A stretch of DNA of 6,220 nucleotides from Candidatus Altimarinota bacterium (GTDB taxonomy: Bacteria; Patescibacteriota; Gracilibacteria; UBA4473): NCBI GenBank assembly GCA_026982915.1, contig JALWQU010000090.1:1-6220 (forward strand), read 5' to 3'. Both the position numbers and the translations under genes were made by a program. The number at the start of each line of letters is the position of its first letter. The first letter of the stretch is position 1. The notes under the pieces are model-generated. The model did not search any database. It was not told the origin of the DNA and was given only the letters and a program-made list of their open reading frames with translations. This document shows positions 4,992 through 6,220 of the stretch, piece after piece.

Positions 4992-6220
4992 CTAGGCCTC
5001 TTGTGTAATTTTATGAATATGATCAATTCGCTGTTGCATTAGCTCAGCGGTACCGATGTCTTTTCGGTAAAAAAGAGGCCCGTCAAAAAGTTGGATTTTG
5101 GTCTCGCAATCCTGCAAGGCGGCGGCCATGTTTACCCCTTTTCCGAGGACACCAATAGCTCGAGAACCCTTGAGGATGAACTGATTATTTTCTTCCCCGA
5201 CGGAAGCGAAAAAGCAATTTTCCGGCAAAACTTCCGGCGCGGTAATCGGTTCGCCTTTAGTAGGATTTTCGGGGTAACCATTGGGGCAGAGGTATTTGAC
5301 AACTGTCGCAACGGGTTCGAATTCAAGCTTTCCCATGTCAGACAGGTTTCCGTCAATAGCTTTTTCGCAAACCTCAACAAAATCGGTCTTAAGAATTGGC
5401 AGAATATTCAAGGCCTCAGGATCCCCAAATCGGGCATTGTACTCAATGAGTTTTATGCCGGTTTTGGTCTTCATGAACCCGCCGTACATCACGCCTACAA
5501 ATCGAGTACCGGTTTCTTTTTCCACGGCTTTCATGACGGATTCGGTCATCAGGTGCGCATCGGCGAGATCTTGATCATTCAAAAAGGGGAGCGAAAGATT
5601 TTCATCAGAAACGCATCCCATGCCACCAGTATTGGGTCCTTCATCTTTTTCAAAAGCTCGTTTGTGATCCTGAATAGCCGGCGTGTCGAGAACCGTTGTC
5701 CCGTCCACGAGGGAAATAAGCGAAAATTCTTCCCCAACAAGTTTTTCCTCGAGTACCACGCGTCCAAATTTTTCAATAGACTTAATGGCAAAATCTTCGG
5801 CTTCCGCAAAATCCTCAAAATGTTCGTCAGCAACGAGAACGCCTTTTCCGCCGAGTAATCCGCCGGCCTTGATGACGATCTGTCCGTCAAATTTTTGAAA
5901 AAAAGCTTTTCGGGCAGGATCGTCCGTTGCAACAGAAACGAGAAAATCGGGAGATCCATCTATGTGGTATTTGGCTAAAAGGTTTCGGGTGAAGGCTTTT
6001 GAGGATTCAAGTTGAGCACATTTTTTATTCGGTGAAAAACTCTTAACCCCGACTTCAAGTAAAGCGTCGGTAGAACCGTTTCCAATGGGGTCATCAGGGC
6101 CCACAATAGCGAAAGTTGGCTGGATTTTTTGGGCGACTTCTTTTGTCTGTTCGAGATCCATGTAATCACCGATGATGATGTTTTCTTTGCCGATGAGGTG
6201 GCTGATGCCGGGGTTTAGCG
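4992..6220 (-). CDS. purD: Phosphoribosylamine-glycine ligase (GAR synthetase), N-terminus beyond the window
   Basis: PurD joins 5-phosphoribosylamine and glycine, using ATP, to make glycinamide ribonucleotide, the second step of cytosolic de novo purine synthesis. The ATG at 6161 is internal: in-frame codons continue to the edge and include NPGI, the expected region after the missing N-terminal nucleotide-binding motif. Counting from that ATG, the protein shows VGPDDPIG (20-27), SPNKKCAQLESSKAF (43-57), the ATP-grasp loop GGLLGGKGV (100-108), EEKLVGEEFSL (138-148), QDHKRAF (164-170), GPNTGGMG (175-182) and the metal-binding IEYNARFGDPEA (239-250), where E240 and N242 are the likely ligands. 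The C-terminal YRKDIG (365-370) is typical of the family. NPGI and EEFSL resemble archaeal-type PurD, from memory. The usual KADGL reads KAGGL here. About the first 20-25 residues are missing; no other purine gene is in view. Confidence 0.95.
   Translation of the reverse strand, partial: LNPGISHLIGKENIIIGDYMDLEQTKEVAQKIQPTFAIVGPDDPIGNGSTDALLEVGVKSFSPNKKCAQLESSKAFTRNLLAKYHIDGSPDFLVSVATDDPARKAFFQKFDGQIVIKAGGLLGGKGVLVADEHFEDFAEAEDFAIKSIEKFGRVVLEEKLVGEEFSLISLVDGTTVLDTPAIQDHKRAFEKDEGPNTGGMGCVSDENLSLPFLNDQDLADAHLMTESVMKAVEKETGTRFVGVMYGGFMKTKTGIKLIEYNARFGDPEALNILPILKTDFVEVCEKAIDGNLSDMGKLEFEPVATVVKYLCPNGYPENPTKGEPITAPEVLPENCFFASVGEENNQFILKGSRAIGVLGKGVNMAAALQDCETKIQLFDGPLFYRKDIGTAELMQQRIDHIHKITQEA

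Noticed and set aside
5091..5858. 255-codon open frame on the plus strand
   Set aside because: It lies wholly antisense to purD, whose family motifs run across the same bases. It has no family features and no ribosome binding site.
6159..6161. ATG at 6161 as the true start of purD
   Set aside because: The frame stays open to the window edge and encodes NPGI, which belongs to the PurD N-terminal domain. Starting at this ATG would remove part of a conserved domain.
1..6220. UGA recoded as glycine, as in Gracilibacteria and Absconditabacteria
   Set aside because: No in-frame TGA occurs in any of the four genes and glycine positions of conserved motifs use GGN codons. The absence of TGA among only four stops is too small a sample to mean anything.

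Overview
The window holds four protein genes and no recognisable RNA gene, insertion sequence or CRISPR array. A plus-strand cell-wall hydrolase gene enters from the left edge. Three minus-strand genes follow, in transcription order purD (running off the right edge), a 705-residue protein of unknown function, and dnaJ. The hydrolase gene and dnaJ converge on a 189-base gap.

The organism is probably an uncultivated bacterium. Standard-code reading frames, moderate-to-low G+C, weak or absent Shine-Dalgarno sequences, a PurD that looks more archaeal-like than proteobacterial, and a lysine/glutamate-rich orphan protein would fit the candidate phyla radiation (Patescibacteria, for example the Peregrinibacteria). 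This placement is an inference and was not checked by any search. Visible stops are TAG, TAG, TAA and TAG. No in-frame TGA interrupts any gene and glycine is encoded by GGN, so there is no sign of the UGA-to-glycine code of Gracilibacteria and Absconditabacteria.

Layout: 1-1488 (+), two-domain wall hydrolase (lytic transglycosylase plus M15-type zinc peptidase), 5' end missing; 1489-1677, convergent gap filled largely by a nested palindromic repeat beginning with TGTCATTCTGA; 1678-2724 (-), DnaJ; 2725-2787, gap with a hairpin and a possible dnaJ promoter; 2788-4905 (-), the 705-residue protein, with at least three or four degenerate helical repeats joined by charged linkers; 4906-4991, AT-rich gap with a candidate promoter; 4992-6220 (-), PurD lacking only its extreme N-terminus.

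The genes do not form an obvious pathway. PurD makes a purine precursor, DnaJ is a chaperone partner of DnaK, and the hydrolase remodels peptidoglycan. The separate candidate promoters in the two minus-strand gaps suggest neighbours rather than one functional operon. The two items most worth attention are the internally repeated 705-residue orphan and the palindromic intergenic repeat.
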